8,114 bases of DNA from Candidatus Nanopelagicales bacterium (GCA_030699055.1 JAUYKX010000060.1:1-8114); one strand, 5' to 3'; numbered from the stretch's first letter, positions 1 through 7,208 are shown. Notes: generated by a model from the letters alone, not told the origin. A program made the numbers and translations.

Positions 1-212
1 TCGGCGGCGGTCAAACCGTCCATACCGGGCATCTTGATATCGAGCAAAGCCACATCGGGCCGCAATTTGTCGACCAAGTTCACGGCGCTCATGCCATCGC
101 CGCACTGCCCCACCACTCGGTAACCGAGTTCGCCAAGCATCTCGACGAGGTCCATCCTGATCAGGGAATCGTCGTCGGCGACGACAACTTCGATGACGGG
201 GTCTTCGGCCAC
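1..212 (-). CDS. pdtaR: PdtaR-like two-component response regulator (receiver domain, 3' end outside window)
   Basis: Only the first 70 codons are present; the gene runs off the left edge. They make a CheY-like receiver domain. The acidic pocket is D13-D14-D15, followed by LIRMDL at 17-22, and the likely phospho-acceptor is D58 in LLDIKMPGMDG. The IRMDL segment and the pattern around it match the ANTAR-type, RNA-binding antiterminator regulators represented by M. tuberculosis Rv1626 (PdtaR), which is phosphorylated by the histidine kinase PdtaS. The ANTAR domain itself would lie outside the window, so the subfamily assignment rests on receiver similarity. The start is the GTG at 212-210: an in-frame TAG lies four codons upstream and I see no earlier start. 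No Shine-Dalgarno sequence precedes it, but a TAGGCT hexamer ends six bases before the GTG, which suggests a leaderless transcript. The gene diverges from the tRNA gene at 317. Confidence 0.85.
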   Translation of the reverse strand, partial: MAEDPVIEVVVADDDSLIRMDLVEMLGELGYRVVGQCGDGMSAVNLVDKLRPDVALLDIKMPGMDGLTAA

Positions 213-218
213 GTGCCC

Positions 219-224
219 AGCCTA
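219..224 (-). promoter_or_regulatory. Candidate -10 element (TAGGCT) for a leaderless response regulator transcript
   Basis: On the minus strand the hexamer TAGGCT fits the actinobacterial TANNNT -10 pattern. Six bases (218 to 213) separate it from the GTG at 212, which is the spacing seen when transcription begins on the start codon itself. No convincing -35 element lies 16 to 18 bases further upstream. The rest of the 213-316 interval between the two divergent genes shows little else. A TACATT hexamer at 251-256 on the plus strand could be a -10 for the tRNA, but it has no matching -35. Confidence 0.4.
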
Positions 225-316
225 CGGATGCGCCTCGCGTACCCATTGCGTACATTTGGCCTACGCCGTGCGACTTGCCCAAGGGGGACACCCTCGGAGG
301 ACGCGCGAGCGAGCTG

Positions 317-393
317 GCCCTCGTATTCCAACCGGCAGAGAAAGGCGACTCAAAATCGTCACAGTGTGGGTTCGACTCCCACCGAGGGCACCA
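317..393 (+). tRNA. tRNA with CAA anticodon (Leu-UUG by anticodon), short variable loop, CCA encoded
   Basis: The cloverleaf folds by hand. The 7-bp acceptor stem is GCCCTCG (317-323) with CGAGGGC (383-389). The D arm is TTC (326-328) with GAA (340-342) and an 11-base loop containing the GG pair at 334-335. The anticodon stem is GGCGA (344-348) with TCGTC (356-360), with one G-U pair. The loop CTCAAAA gives anticodon CAA at 351-353. The T arm is GTGGG (366-370) with CCCAC (378-382) around TTCGACT. The discriminator is A390 and CCA is encoded at 391-393. The anticodon reads UUG (leucine) and A73 agrees with leucine. The variable region, however, is only five bases (361-365), as in class I tRNAs, whereas bacterial tRNA-Leu normally carries a long variable arm. 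The stems are intact, so it looks functional. The identity of the charged amino acid is inferred from the anticodon only. Confidence 0.88.
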
Positions 394-415
394 TGATCGA
401 CTTTGATCGGCACCT

Positions 416-438
416 TGCCCGGAGGATTGGTCCGGGCA
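416..438. terminator. Perfect hairpin between the convergent tRNA and glpD genes (candidate bidirectional terminator)
   Basis: TGCCCGGA (416-423) and TCCGGGCA (431-438) form a perfect 8-bp stem around a 7-base loop. The hairpin sits 22 bases after the tRNA CCA and 12 bases after the glpD stop, exactly between two converging transcripts. There is no T-run on either side, so it is not a classical intrinsic terminator. Tail-less GC-rich hairpins are commonly proposed as terminators in actinobacteria. The function is inferred from position. Confidence 0.5.
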
Positions 439-450
439 CCCACACCCGGC

Positions 451-2073
451 TTACCGGCTCCCGTCCGAATCTCCGAAGTATTCGGCGTGACGGCGTTGGG
501 CATCAGCGCCGAAGAGGAGTTCGCACGCTTCGTCCAACCCTTTCGCGTGCCGAATGTCCTCGTGCCGCCGCACGAGCGCGATCTTGGAGCGGCGACGCAG
601 GAAGTCGTCCAGCTTGGTGATCATCTCCGTCCTGGCCGACAGGAACAACTCGGCCCGCACGTACTCGGTGTCCTCGACCACGTCGTCGGCCATCGACGGG
701 TCGTCCCGGATCGACTCAAGCATCGCGAAAGCCCGCAGGCCGTAACGGCGCCACAGCCGGGTCGAGAGGGTCTCGAAACTCGCGTGGTGGCGCATGCGGT
801 CAAGGCCCATGTACTTGGCCTGACGGAAGAACTCGTCACGCGTGGCCGCGGGAGGCTCGCCGTACCAGTTGTGCCGGTCGCGTTCGAGCCCGACGCCAAG
901 GCGCGCTGCCTCCCGGCACACCTCGGCCCCAATGTTCAGACAGTCCGTGAGTTTGCCGCCGAAGATCGTGATGTGGCCCTTCCCCGCGTCCGATTCGATG
1001 GCGTGCTTGCGCGACAGCGCCGTCCAGTCGACCGCGTCTACCGAAGGCCCTGTCGCCTCGACCACCAAGGGACGCACACCGCAACGCGTCGAAATGACGT
1101 CCTCGACTGTCAGCGGCGTCGACAGCGTCAGCCGTGCGTTGATCTGGCCCAGCAGAAACTCGACGTCCTCGGGCGTGACTTCGGTGTGCGGCGAGTCAAC
1201 CCGCTCGTCGGTGGTCCCGATGACGGATCGCAGGCCCATGGGAATGACGTAGAACAGCCGCTGCGTGTCATCGAAAAACGCCAGCACGCGCTCGCTGCGC
1301 GCGATCCGGGGCACGATCAGGTGGACACCCTTGGACAGCACGACACGATGGCGAGTCGTGATTCCGTGTTCGCGGTTCAGCTCGTCGGCGAACGGACCTC
1401 CCGCGTTGATCAAGACCCTGGCTCGGGCTGAATACTCGGCGCCGCTGTCGGTGTCGCGCAGCGATGCCTCCCACCAGCCGTCGCGACGCTCCGCGTGAGT
1501 GACCTCGACGTAGTTGGCGCACGTGGCACCGACGTTCAGCGCCGAGCGCACGAACCCGAAGGTGAACCGCGAGTCGTTGTCCACGATGTAGGCATCCGAA
1601 TACTCGATGCCGCCGCGCGCATGGCTGACGTCGATTGCAGCGTCAGCCCGTTTGATCTGGCGACGGGTCAGCGCCCGCGGTGGCTTCGTCGCGCCGTTGC
1701 CGATGAGCCAGTAGCCGAGCGCGCCCATCCCGGCGAACCAAGCCGGATACGGCGAGTGCTGGTCCAGGGTCGCGAGGAAGCGAATCTCCTTCAGGTTGGC
1801 CGGATAGGACTTCAGCAGGTGGTTTCGCGACATGCACAGGTGGCGGACCAGGCCGATCTCGTAGTTCTCCAGGTACTTGAAGCCACCCCAGACCAGGTTG
1901 GACGATTGCATCGACGTGAATCCCGCGAAGTCACCTCGATCCACCACGGCAACCTTGGCCCCGCCCGAGGCGAGAGCGGCCGCGCTCACGGCTCCGTTGA
2001 TTCCGCCACCGATGATCAGAACGTCGAACGACCCGCCGTCGAGTCGGTCCAGGTTGGTGGCTCGCAGGCTCAC
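451..2073 (-). CDS. glpD: FAD-dependent glycerol-3-phosphate dehydrogenase (GlpD family, divergent subgroup)
   Basis: The predicted 540-residue enzyme oxidises sn-glycerol 3-phosphate to dihydroxyacetone phosphate and passes electrons through FAD to the respiratory quinone pool at the membrane. The N-terminal dinucleotide-binding motif is GGGINGA (22-28) after a hydrophobic strand, with the acidic residue D45 ending the second strand. Further family signatures are VLINAGGPFAD (220-230), IGTTDERVDSP (285-295), RCGVRPLV (330-337) and FGGKLTD (371-377). The C-terminal helical domain covers roughly 410-525. The length is normal for the family. Two motifs differ from textbook GlpD: SMQSSNLVWGGFKYLE (54-69) stands where TSSRSTKLIHGG-type sequence is usual, and GGKLTD replaces GGKWTT. 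I recall this variant in a coherent GlpD-like subgroup, so it looks like divergence rather than decay. The start is GTG at 2073-2071, with GAGGAG five bases upstream. It lies 55 bases after the GNAT-like gene and may be co-transcribed with it. Substrate is inferred from family. Confidence 0.88.
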   Translation of the reverse strand: MSLRATNLDRLDGGSFDVLIIGGGINGAVSAAALASGGAKVAVVDRGDFAGFTSMQSSNLVWGGFKYLENYEIGLVRHLCMSRNHLLKSYPANLKEIRFLATLDQHSPYPAWFAGMGALGYWLIGNGATKPPRALTRRQIKRADAAIDVSHARGGIEYSDAYIVDNDSRFTFGFVRSALNVGATCANYVEVTHAERRDGWWEASLRDTDSGAEYSARARVLINAGGPFADELNREHGITTRHRVVLSKGVHLIVPRIARSERVLAFFDDTQRLFYVIPMGLRSVIGTTDERVDSPHTEVTPEDVEFLLGQINARLTLSTPLTVEDVISTRCGVRPLVVEATGPSVDAVDWTALSRKHAIESDAGKGHITIFGGKLTDCLNIGAEVCREAARLGVGLERDRHNWYGEPPAATRDEFFRQAKYMGLDRMRHHASFETLSTRLWRRYGLRAFAMLESIRDDPSMADDVVEDTEYVRAELFLSARTEMITKLDDFLRRRSKIALVRRHEDIRHAKGLDEACELLFGADAQRRHAEYFGDSDGSR

Positions 2074-2128
2074 GGCTTCTCCTCGGGCATTGCGACGGAC
2101 ATGGGGGGTAAGGCACCACCCGGCTTCC

Positions 2129-2806
2129 CTACCAAGCTCGAGAAATCTCCCACATCAACGCCCTCGATGCACCTCCGCGAGCCGCCGCCGGCACGACGGC
2201 GACCGGTTCCCTTCGCATGAAGTAGATCCACGCCACGGGCCGGAAACCGACCCGCCGGTAGGACGCCGCAGTGCGAGGTGACAGCGCCGTCAACGTCAGC
2301 GTCCACCCATTTTCGTCGGCCAAAGCGAGCAACCGACGCAATACCCACGAACCTCCCCCGCCGCCGCGCGGCCACGCGAAAACGCCGTCAACGTAATGCG
2401 CGCGGCCCAGCGACGAGTGATGAGCGCACGCCCTGACTTCCGGCCCACCAGCGGGACAGCTGATCCGGACCGGGATCATCGCCTGACCATCAAGGCGATT
2501 CAGACGCAGTGCCGTCCTTCCCCCCGAGACCACCGCGAACCCGACGATCCATCCGACCTGAACGCATACTGCGGCAGCGCCGACCTTCGGCGGGGATACT
2601 GACCGACCCGTCGCTCGAAGTACCGCCGCACCCGCGACTGCCGCCGCCAACCAGGCGGGCAACGTGCGATGCACGCCCCGCACCGCCTGATCGACAATGG
2701 CCGCCGCATGCCCCGACCCGAATTTGCGCGCGGCAGACCAGGGCATCGGCACGAACGGCTCCTCGATCACGCATTCCGAGCAGTGCAACCCGGTCTCCGG
2801 TGCCAT
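2129..2806 (-). CDS. Unrecognised protein with a GNAT acetyltransferase-like C-terminal half
   Basis: I do not recognise this 225-residue protein as a named gene. The C-terminal part resembles a GNAT fold. PRGGGGGSW (146-154) fits the R-x-x-G-x-G acetyl-CoA pyrophosphate loop and is followed by the helix VLRRLLALADENGW. AASYRRVGFRPV (180-191) matches the usual Y-x-R-x-GF segment near the GNAT C-terminus. The N-terminal half is unusual: a CSEC pair of cysteines at 9-12, then two hydrophobic, Ala/Val-rich stretches (about 49-63 and 75-93) that could be membrane-associated or buried helices. The start is ATG 2806-2804, chosen because AGGAGG sits six bases upstream; the frame stays open further upstream, but without such a signal. 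It begins 82 bases after nusB and ends 55 bases before glpD, all on the same strand. Substrate and function are unknown. The reading frame is probably real because of its strong ribosome binding site and sensible composition. Confidence 0.68.
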   Translation of the reverse strand: MAPETGLHCSECVIEEPFVPMPWSAARKFGSGHAAAIVDQAVRGVHRTLPAWLAAAVAGAAVLRATGRSVSPPKVGAAAVCVQVGWIVGFAVVSGGRTALRLNRLDGQAMIPVRISCPAGGPEVRACAHHSSLGRAHYVDGVFAWPRGGGGGSWVLRRLLALADENGWTLTLTALSPRTAASYRRVGFRPVAWIYFMRREPVAVVPAAARGGASRALMWEISRAW

Positions 2807-2888
2807 CTCCCGCCTCCTGCCTTTCCTGCCCCGCCCCCCCTGAACCGAGGATACGATCAGCAAGTCGACCGCGCGGAGCAGGCGACAG
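2807..2888 (-). promoter_or_regulatory. nusB to GNAT-like gene gap: G-rich leader with strong ribosome binding site
   Basis: This is the largest gap within the minus-strand gene series. Read on the minus strand it carries a G-rich tract, including seven consecutive G (plus-strand C at 2834-2840). The tract ends in AGGAGG at 2813-2818, six bases before the ATG at 2806. I find no convincing promoter with both -35 and -10 elements, and no clear terminator hairpin after nusB. Read-through from the aro operon into the GNAT-like gene and glpD is therefore possible, though the gap would also fit a separate promoter. Confidence 0.4.
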
Positions 2889-3302
2889 TTACTTGTCCAG
2901 AACCAGGTGCTCGCGAACCTCGACGACCCGGGCGAGCAACCCGTTGACGAACGGGCCGGACTCATCGGTCGACAATTCCGAGGCCATGCGCGTCACTTCA
3001 GCCAGGACCACGCCGTCCGGCGCATCACCCCAGAGCAACTCCCAGATCCCGATCCGCAGCAGATTGCGGTCCACTCCGGGCATCCGCGACAACGTCCAGC
3101 CCAGCGAGTAGGTCGATATCAGCTCATCGATCCGCGCCCGATTGGCCATCACGCCAGCTACGACTTCCCCGGTGAACGGGTTGAGTTCGTGCTGTGATCT
3201 CACCACCAACTCATCGAGGACGACCAGTGGTTCGGCACTGCGCAACTCGGCCTCGAACAGCACGTCCAGCGCTCGTTTTCGGGCCTTGCTTCGTGCGGGC
3301 AT
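2889..3302 (-). CDS. nusB: Transcription antitermination factor NusB
   Basis: The 137-residue protein is a small all-helical RNA-binding factor. NusB binds the boxA element of nascent rRNA together with ribosomal protein S10 (NusE) to suppress premature termination of rRNA operons. The basic N-terminus (SKARKRALDVLFEAEL, 5-20) matches the conserved RNA-binding helix. LSRMPGVDRNLLRIGIWELL (71-90) is the characteristic central segment, and SGPFVNGLLARV (115-126) is the C-terminal signature. The length is typical. It begins with ATG 3302-3300, 19 bases after the efp stop, with only a weak GACGAG-type ribosome binding site, so coupling to efp translation is likely. It is the last gene of the conserved aro-pepP-efp-nusB block. 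Confidence 0.95.
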   Translation of the reverse strand: MPARSKARKRALDVLFEAELRSAEPLVVLDELVVRSQHELNPFTGEVVAGVMANRARIDELISTYSLGWTLSRMPGVDRNLLRIGIWELLWGDAPDGVVLAEVTRMASELSTDESGPFVNGLLARVVEVREHLVLDK

Positions 3303-3321
3303 CGACTCGTCTCGTTTCGGA

Positions 3322-3885
<564 letters not shown>

Positions 3886-3893
3886 TTCACTCC

Positions 3894-5021
3894 TCAGCCG
3901 ATTGTCAGCAATTCGCGCGGTGCCCGAGTCAGCACTTCGATTCCGTCGGACCCCACCGCGCACACGTCCTCGATGCGCACTCCACCGCGCCCCGGCAGGT
4001 ACACGCCCGGCTCGATGGTGACCACATGACCTGGCTGGACCATACCCCCAGCCGTCGCGTTCACAGATGGCGACTCGTGTACCTCCAGGCCGATGCCGTG
4101 ACCGGTTCCATGTCCGAAGGCATCCGCCCAACCCTCCTCGGCGATCACCGACCGGGCCGCCTCATCGACCGATGCCACCGCCACCCCTGCGGCCAAGGCC
4201 TCCCGCCCGGCACCCGCCGCCCGGTCCACGACGTCGTACAGCCGCTGCTGCCACTCGGTGGGCTGGTCTCCCACCACGAACATTCGGGTGCAGTCCGAGT
4301 GGTATCCGTTGATTTGCGCCCCGAAGTCGATCAGCAGTAGATCGCCCCGGGTCACTTCTCTCCGAGTGGGATGATGATGTGCCGCCGCCGTGTTTGGTCC
4401 GGCGGCCACGATGGCCGGAAACGCCCGATCATCCGCCCCCCGCTCCGCCATGATCACCTCTAGGCGGCGGGCGATCGCCAGTTCGGTGTCCCCCGGGCGG
4501 ACTCCGGCTACCAGTTCCGCCAGCGCGGCGGTCGAGACCTCGCAAGCCGCGCGGATCCGATCAATCTCCTCGGGGGCCTTGCGTGCCCGTTGGCGCTCGG
4601 CGAGATCACCCACGGGAACCAGCGGCATTACGTCTCCGACGGCCCGCGACAGCGATCGATGTTGAAACACCGTCAACTGCTCTTCATCGAATCCCAGAGT
4701 CAGCTGGCCGCATTCCTCAGCCAGACGAACCAGGGTGACCGCCGGCCTCCGGTCAATCACGACCTCCAGATCGTCACCTAGCAGCAGGGCCGGAGCCTCG
4801 TAACGGGCGTCGGTGGCCAACACGGTGCGATCGGGCAACAACAGTGCCACTGCGTTCGAGCTGTCAAGTCCGGTCAACCAGCGTACGTTCGCCTGGCCGG
4901 TCACCAGCAGGCTTCCGACACCCGCCTCGTCCGCAGCCGACCTCAGCAGCCGCTCGCGGCGAGCCGGCAGACGATCGGCGGGCAGATCGGCGGCGTGCTC
5001 GAATCCCGTGGGCGGCGACAT
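3894..5021 (-). CDS. Xaa-Pro aminopeptidase/dipeptidase, M24B metallopeptidase
   Basis: The 375-residue cytosolic metallopeptidase cleaves bonds involving proline at the N-terminus of peptides. A creatinase-type N-terminal domain spans about 20-145. The catalytic pita-bread domain spans about 150-375 and keeps all five dinuclear-metal ligands: D232 (LLLIDFGA), D243 (HSDCTRMF), H308 ([14 protein letters not shown]), E337 (TIEPGVYL) and E351 (VRIEDV). HHH at 215-217 lies in the substrate-binding stretch before the first ligand. Length and position match the pepQ/pepP gene found between aroQ and efp in many actinobacteria. Aminopeptidase and dipeptidase cannot be told apart from motifs alone, so no symbol is given. 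Its ATG directly abuts the aroQ stop (TGAATG), so translational coupling is likely. Its stop lies eight bases before the efp GTG. Both partners act around proline: EF-P helps make proline stretches and this enzyme degrades proline peptides. Confidence 0.93.
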   Translation of the reverse strand: MSPPTGFEHAADLPADRLPARRERLLRSAADEAGVGSLLVTGQANVRWLTGLDSSNAVALLLPDRTVLATDARYEAPALLLGDDLEVVIDRRPAVTLVRLAEECGQLTLGFDEEQLTVFQHRSLSRAVGDVMPLVPVGDLAERQRARKAPEEIDRIRAACEVSTAALAELVAGVRPGDTELAIARRLEVIMAERGADDRAFPAIVAAGPNTAAAHHHPTRREVTRGDLLLIDFGAQINGYHSDCTRMFVVGDQPTEWQQRLYDVVDRAAGAGREALAAGVAVASVDEAARSVIAEEGWADAFGHGTGHGIGLEVHESPSVNATAGGMVQPGHVVTIEPGVYLPGRGGVRIEDVCAVGSDGIEVLTRAPRELLTIG

Positions 5022-5459
5022 TCAGGCCACCAGCCCGGCCAAGGCCCGCAGGGCCAACAGGTACGAACCGACGCCGAACCCGCTGATAACCCCAGCCGCA
5101 TAGCGGGAAACCACCGATAAGTGTCGGAACTCCTCGCGGGCGGCGGGATTGCTCAGGTGAACCTCGATCAGTGGCGCAGTCAGCTGAGCACAGGCGTCAC
5201 CGAGAGCCAGGGAGTAGTGCGTGAATGCCGCCGCGTTCAACACCACCGGCATCCCGGAGTCGGCCGCCTCGTGCAACCACCCGATCAGTTCCGCTTCGGA
5301 GTCGCTCTGCCTGACATCGGCCTCCCACCCGAGACTGGCCGCCGCCTGTCGACAGATGAGCGCGAGTTCTTCGTGGGTCGTCGTCCCGTAGATCTCGGGC
5401 TCACGTCGACCCAGACGACCCAGATTGGGTCCATTGATCACCATTACTCGCTTCAACAC
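5022..5459 (-). CDS. aroQ: 3-dehydroquinate dehydratase, type II
   Basis: This enzyme converts 3-dehydroquinate to 3-dehydroshikimate, the third step of the shikimate pathway. It works by the type II anti-elimination mechanism in a dodecameric enzyme. From the GTG at 5459 the product has 145 residues, usual for the family. The catalytic set then falls at N12 (NGPNLGRLG), R19, Y24 (REPEIYG), N75 and H81 ([12 protein letters not shown]), H101 (EVHLSN) and R108 (REEFRH). These numbers coincide with the M. tuberculosis enzyme. AAGGAG lies six bases before this GTG, which together with the numbering decides the start. A longer frame from ATG 5504 overlaps the aroB stop as ATGA, and cannot be excluded as a coupled start adding 15 residues. 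NAAAF replaces the more common NAGG/NPGA just before the catalytic histidine. The stop abuts the peptidase start. Confidence 0.95.
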   Translation of the reverse strand: MLKRVMVINGPNLGRLGRREPEIYGTTTHEELALICRQAAASLGWEADVRQSDSEAELIGWLHEAADSGMPVVLNAAAFTHYSLALGDACAQLTAPLIEVHLSNPAAREEFRHLSVVSRYAAGVISGFGVGSYLLALRALAGLVA

Positions 5460-5500
5460 TTGCGACTCCTTCGCGCTCACCTGGCACCCCTGCCCGTCGA

Positions 5501-6646
5501 TCATGCACCAGTTGTGAGGACGAGTCGACGGAACGCGGTCTCCAGGATCTCGGCAGGCGGATCGGTCAGGATGACCGGCCGGCCGATTCCGTCAAGAATG
5601 ACGAACCGAAGCGTATGCGCGCGCGTCTTCTTGTCCAATCGCATCGATTCGAGCAGTTCGGGCCACCGATCCTGCCGGTATTCGACCGGAAGCCCCAGGC
5701 TGGTCAGCAACCGACGATGACGGACCACCTCCGCCTCGCCCAAATGCCCGGTCAACCCGGCCAACTCGGCGGCGAAGACCATCCCGATGCTCACCGCCGA
5801 GCCGTGACGGATGCGGTACCCCTCAGCCCGCTCGATCGCATGAGCCAGGGTGTGGCCGTAGTTGAGCATCTCCCGCCCCACCGATGAACGCCCCATCGCG
5901 GCGACGGAACCGGCGGCCTCCCCCAGACCTCCAGCCTCCCGGAAGTCATCCGACACGACTTCGGCCTTCACCCGAACCGACCGGGTGATCAGCTCAACGG
6001 TCAACTCCGACGCCGGATCGACGGCTGCCGCGGGATCGGCTTCAATCAGATCGCAAATCACCGGATCGCGGATCAGGCCGGCCTTGACCACCTCGGCCAG
6101 TCCGGTGACGTGGTCGACCACCGGCACGGTGGCCAGCACCGAAGGATCGATCACCACCGCTACCGGCGAGTGAAACGAGCCGACGAGGTTCTTGCCCGCG
6201 CCGATGTTGATTCCGGTCTTACCCCCTACCGCCGCGTCGACCATGGCCAACAGCGTGGTCGGAACCTGCACCAAAGCCACTCCGCGCAGCCAGGTCGCCG
6301 CGACGAATCCCGCCAGATCCGTCGTTGCCCCTCCCCCGACGCCGATCACCAGGTCCGATCGGGTAAATCCGGCCGCCCCCAACTTGTCCCAGCAGGCCGC
6401 CGCCACCAACACGGTCTTGGCCGCCTCGCCGTCGGGAATCTCGATGACCGTCGGCACTTTTCCCGCCACCGCGACCACTTCCACCACCTGCCGGGCGATG
6501 GGCGCGACCGACTCGGTATGCACGATCACCACCCGGGCGGCGGATGACGGCAGCACGGCTATCAACTGCCCCTCCAGGCTGCCGCCAATGATCACGTCGT
6601 AGTCGCCGCCACCGGTTACCCGGATGCGGGTCGGTTCACTCGCCAT
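5501..6646 (-). CDS. aroB: 3-dehydroquinate synthase
   Basis: AroB turns DAHP into 3-dehydroquinate, the second step of the shikimate pathway, using NAD+ transiently and a divalent metal. The 381-residue product has the nucleotide-binding glycine motif [12 protein letters not shown] (102-113), then [21 protein letters not shown] (about 127-147), the segment carrying active-site lysine and asparagine residues. The metal ligands are E185 (GLAEVVKAG), H265 (NYGHT) and H281 (IRHGSAV). Catalytic H269 is in LAHAIE. Between VVSDD (229-233) and REMLNYGHT (258-266) there is an extra Gly/Ala-rich stretch of roughly 15 residues, where most AroB proteins have a short DE-x-E-x-G-x-R link. The enzyme otherwise looks intact. 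The start is ATG 6646-6644, overlapping the end of aroK by 11 bases. The ribosome binding site is weak, so translation is probably coupled. The open frame to 6730 lies inside aroK and is not used. Confidence 0.95.
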   Translation of the reverse strand: MASEPTRIRVTGGGDYDVIIGGSLEGQLIAVLPSSAARVVIVHTESVAPIARQVVEVVAVAGKVPTVIEIPDGEAAKTVLVAAACWDKLGAAGFTRSDLVIGVGGGATTDLAGFVAATWLRGVALVQVPTTLLAMVDAAVGGKTGINIGAGKNLVGSFHSPVAVVIDPSVLATVPVVDHVTGLAEVVKAGLIRDPVICDLIEADPAAAVDPASELTVELITRSVRVKAEVVSDDFREAGGLGEAAGSVAAMGRSSVGREMLNYGHTLAHAIERAEGYRIRHGSAVSIGMVFAAELAGLTGHLGEAEVVRHRRLLTSLGLPVEYRQDRWPELLESMRLDKKTRAHTLRFVILDGIGRPVILTDPPAEILETAFRRLVLTTGA

Positions 6647-7208
6647 GGCCGACCATCGCTGTCTCGGGGCCACCGGCTCGCGCCAGTTCGCCGACGATCT
6701 CGTCGACAACGGCCCCCGGTTCCCGGTCATCGGTTTCCACTGTGAGCTCGGCCACCTCTTCGTAGTAGGGGGCCCGCCGCCGCATCAGTTCCACAAGTTT
6801 GGAGCGAACATTGCCCAGCAGCAGGGGCCGGGGCGCCGAGAGCCCGACCCGCCCGGCCGCCGTCGACGCCGACACCTTCAGCCAGACCACGAACAAGGGC
6901 GCCAGTGTCTCGCGGGTGGCCGGGTCCAGCACCGCCCCGCCGCCCAGACTGAGCACGCCGGGGTGCTCCCGAACAGCGTGCTGAACCGCCTCCCGTTCCT
7001 GTGCCCGGAAGTAGTCCTCCCCCTCGTCGATGAAGATGTCGGCCACCGTCTTTCCGACGACCTGTTCGACATCGGCGTCGGTGTCCCGAAAAGCCGCGCC
7101 GATCCGCTCGGCCAGCAACCGGCCCACGGTGGTCTTACCCGAACCCGGAGCTCCCACCAGCACGACCAACGGTGGACCGGCATCAACCGGCCCCGGGTCG
7201 GCGCTCAT
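6636..7208 (-). CDS. aroK: Shikimate kinase
   Basis: The 190-residue P-loop kinase phosphorylates shikimate at the 3-hydroxyl using ATP, the fifth step of the shikimate pathway. The Walker A motif is GAPGSGKTT (19-27). The DTD motif (42-44) supplies the shikimate-contacting aspartate. YFRAQE contains the substrate-binding arginine, LSLGGGAVL is the Walker B-like glycine triplet, and RPLLLGN marks the lid. After the lid, [11 protein letters not shown] is the conserved adenine-side segment. An acidic/proline extension of about 12 residues precedes the first strand. The start is ATG 7208-7206, overlapping the aroC stop as ATGA, the typical sign of translational coupling. The open frame extending to 7352 lies within aroC and is Arg-rich shadow sequence. 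The 3' end overlaps aroB by 11 bases. Confidence 0.95.
   Translation of the reverse strand: MSADPGPVDAGPPLVVLVGAPGSGKTTVGRLLAERIGAAFRDTDADVEQVVGKTVADIFIDEGEDYFRAQEREAVQHAVREHPGVLSLGGGAVLDPATRETLAPLFVVWLKVSASTAAGRVGLSAPRPLLLGNVRSKLVELMRRRAPYYEEVAELTVETDDREPGAVVDEIVGELARAGGPETAMVGHGE

Noticed and set aside
317..393. The tRNA gene as an attachment site for an integrated element
   Set aside because: No integrase gene and no second copy of the tRNA 3' end is visible in the window.
213..620. Plus-strand open frames across the tRNA and intergenic region
   Set aside because: They translate through the tRNA gene and into glpD antisense sequence, with no ribosome binding site or domain.
403..1431. 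Long plus-strand open frame of 342 codons
   Set aside because: It lies wholly antisense to glpD, whose motifs are unambiguous. It is the usual open antisense frame of a GC-rich gene, with no recognisable domain.
2070..2375. Minus-strand frame ending in GTGA overlap with the glpD start
   Set aside because: The overlap looks like translational coupling, but the product is Arg/Gly-rich, has no domain, and mostly overlaps the GNAT-like gene in another frame. It is treated as a shadow.
2807..2965. Upstream extension of the GNAT-like gene into nusB
   Set aside because: The open frame continues to 2965, but the AGGAGG six bases before ATG 2806 fixes the start, and the extension overlaps the nusB 3' end with low-quality sequence.
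3886..4131. N-terminal extension of efp
   Set aside because: It overlaps the peptidase gene, and the protein before VATSND has no EF-P similarity. GTG 3885 gives the normal length and has GAGGAG upstream.
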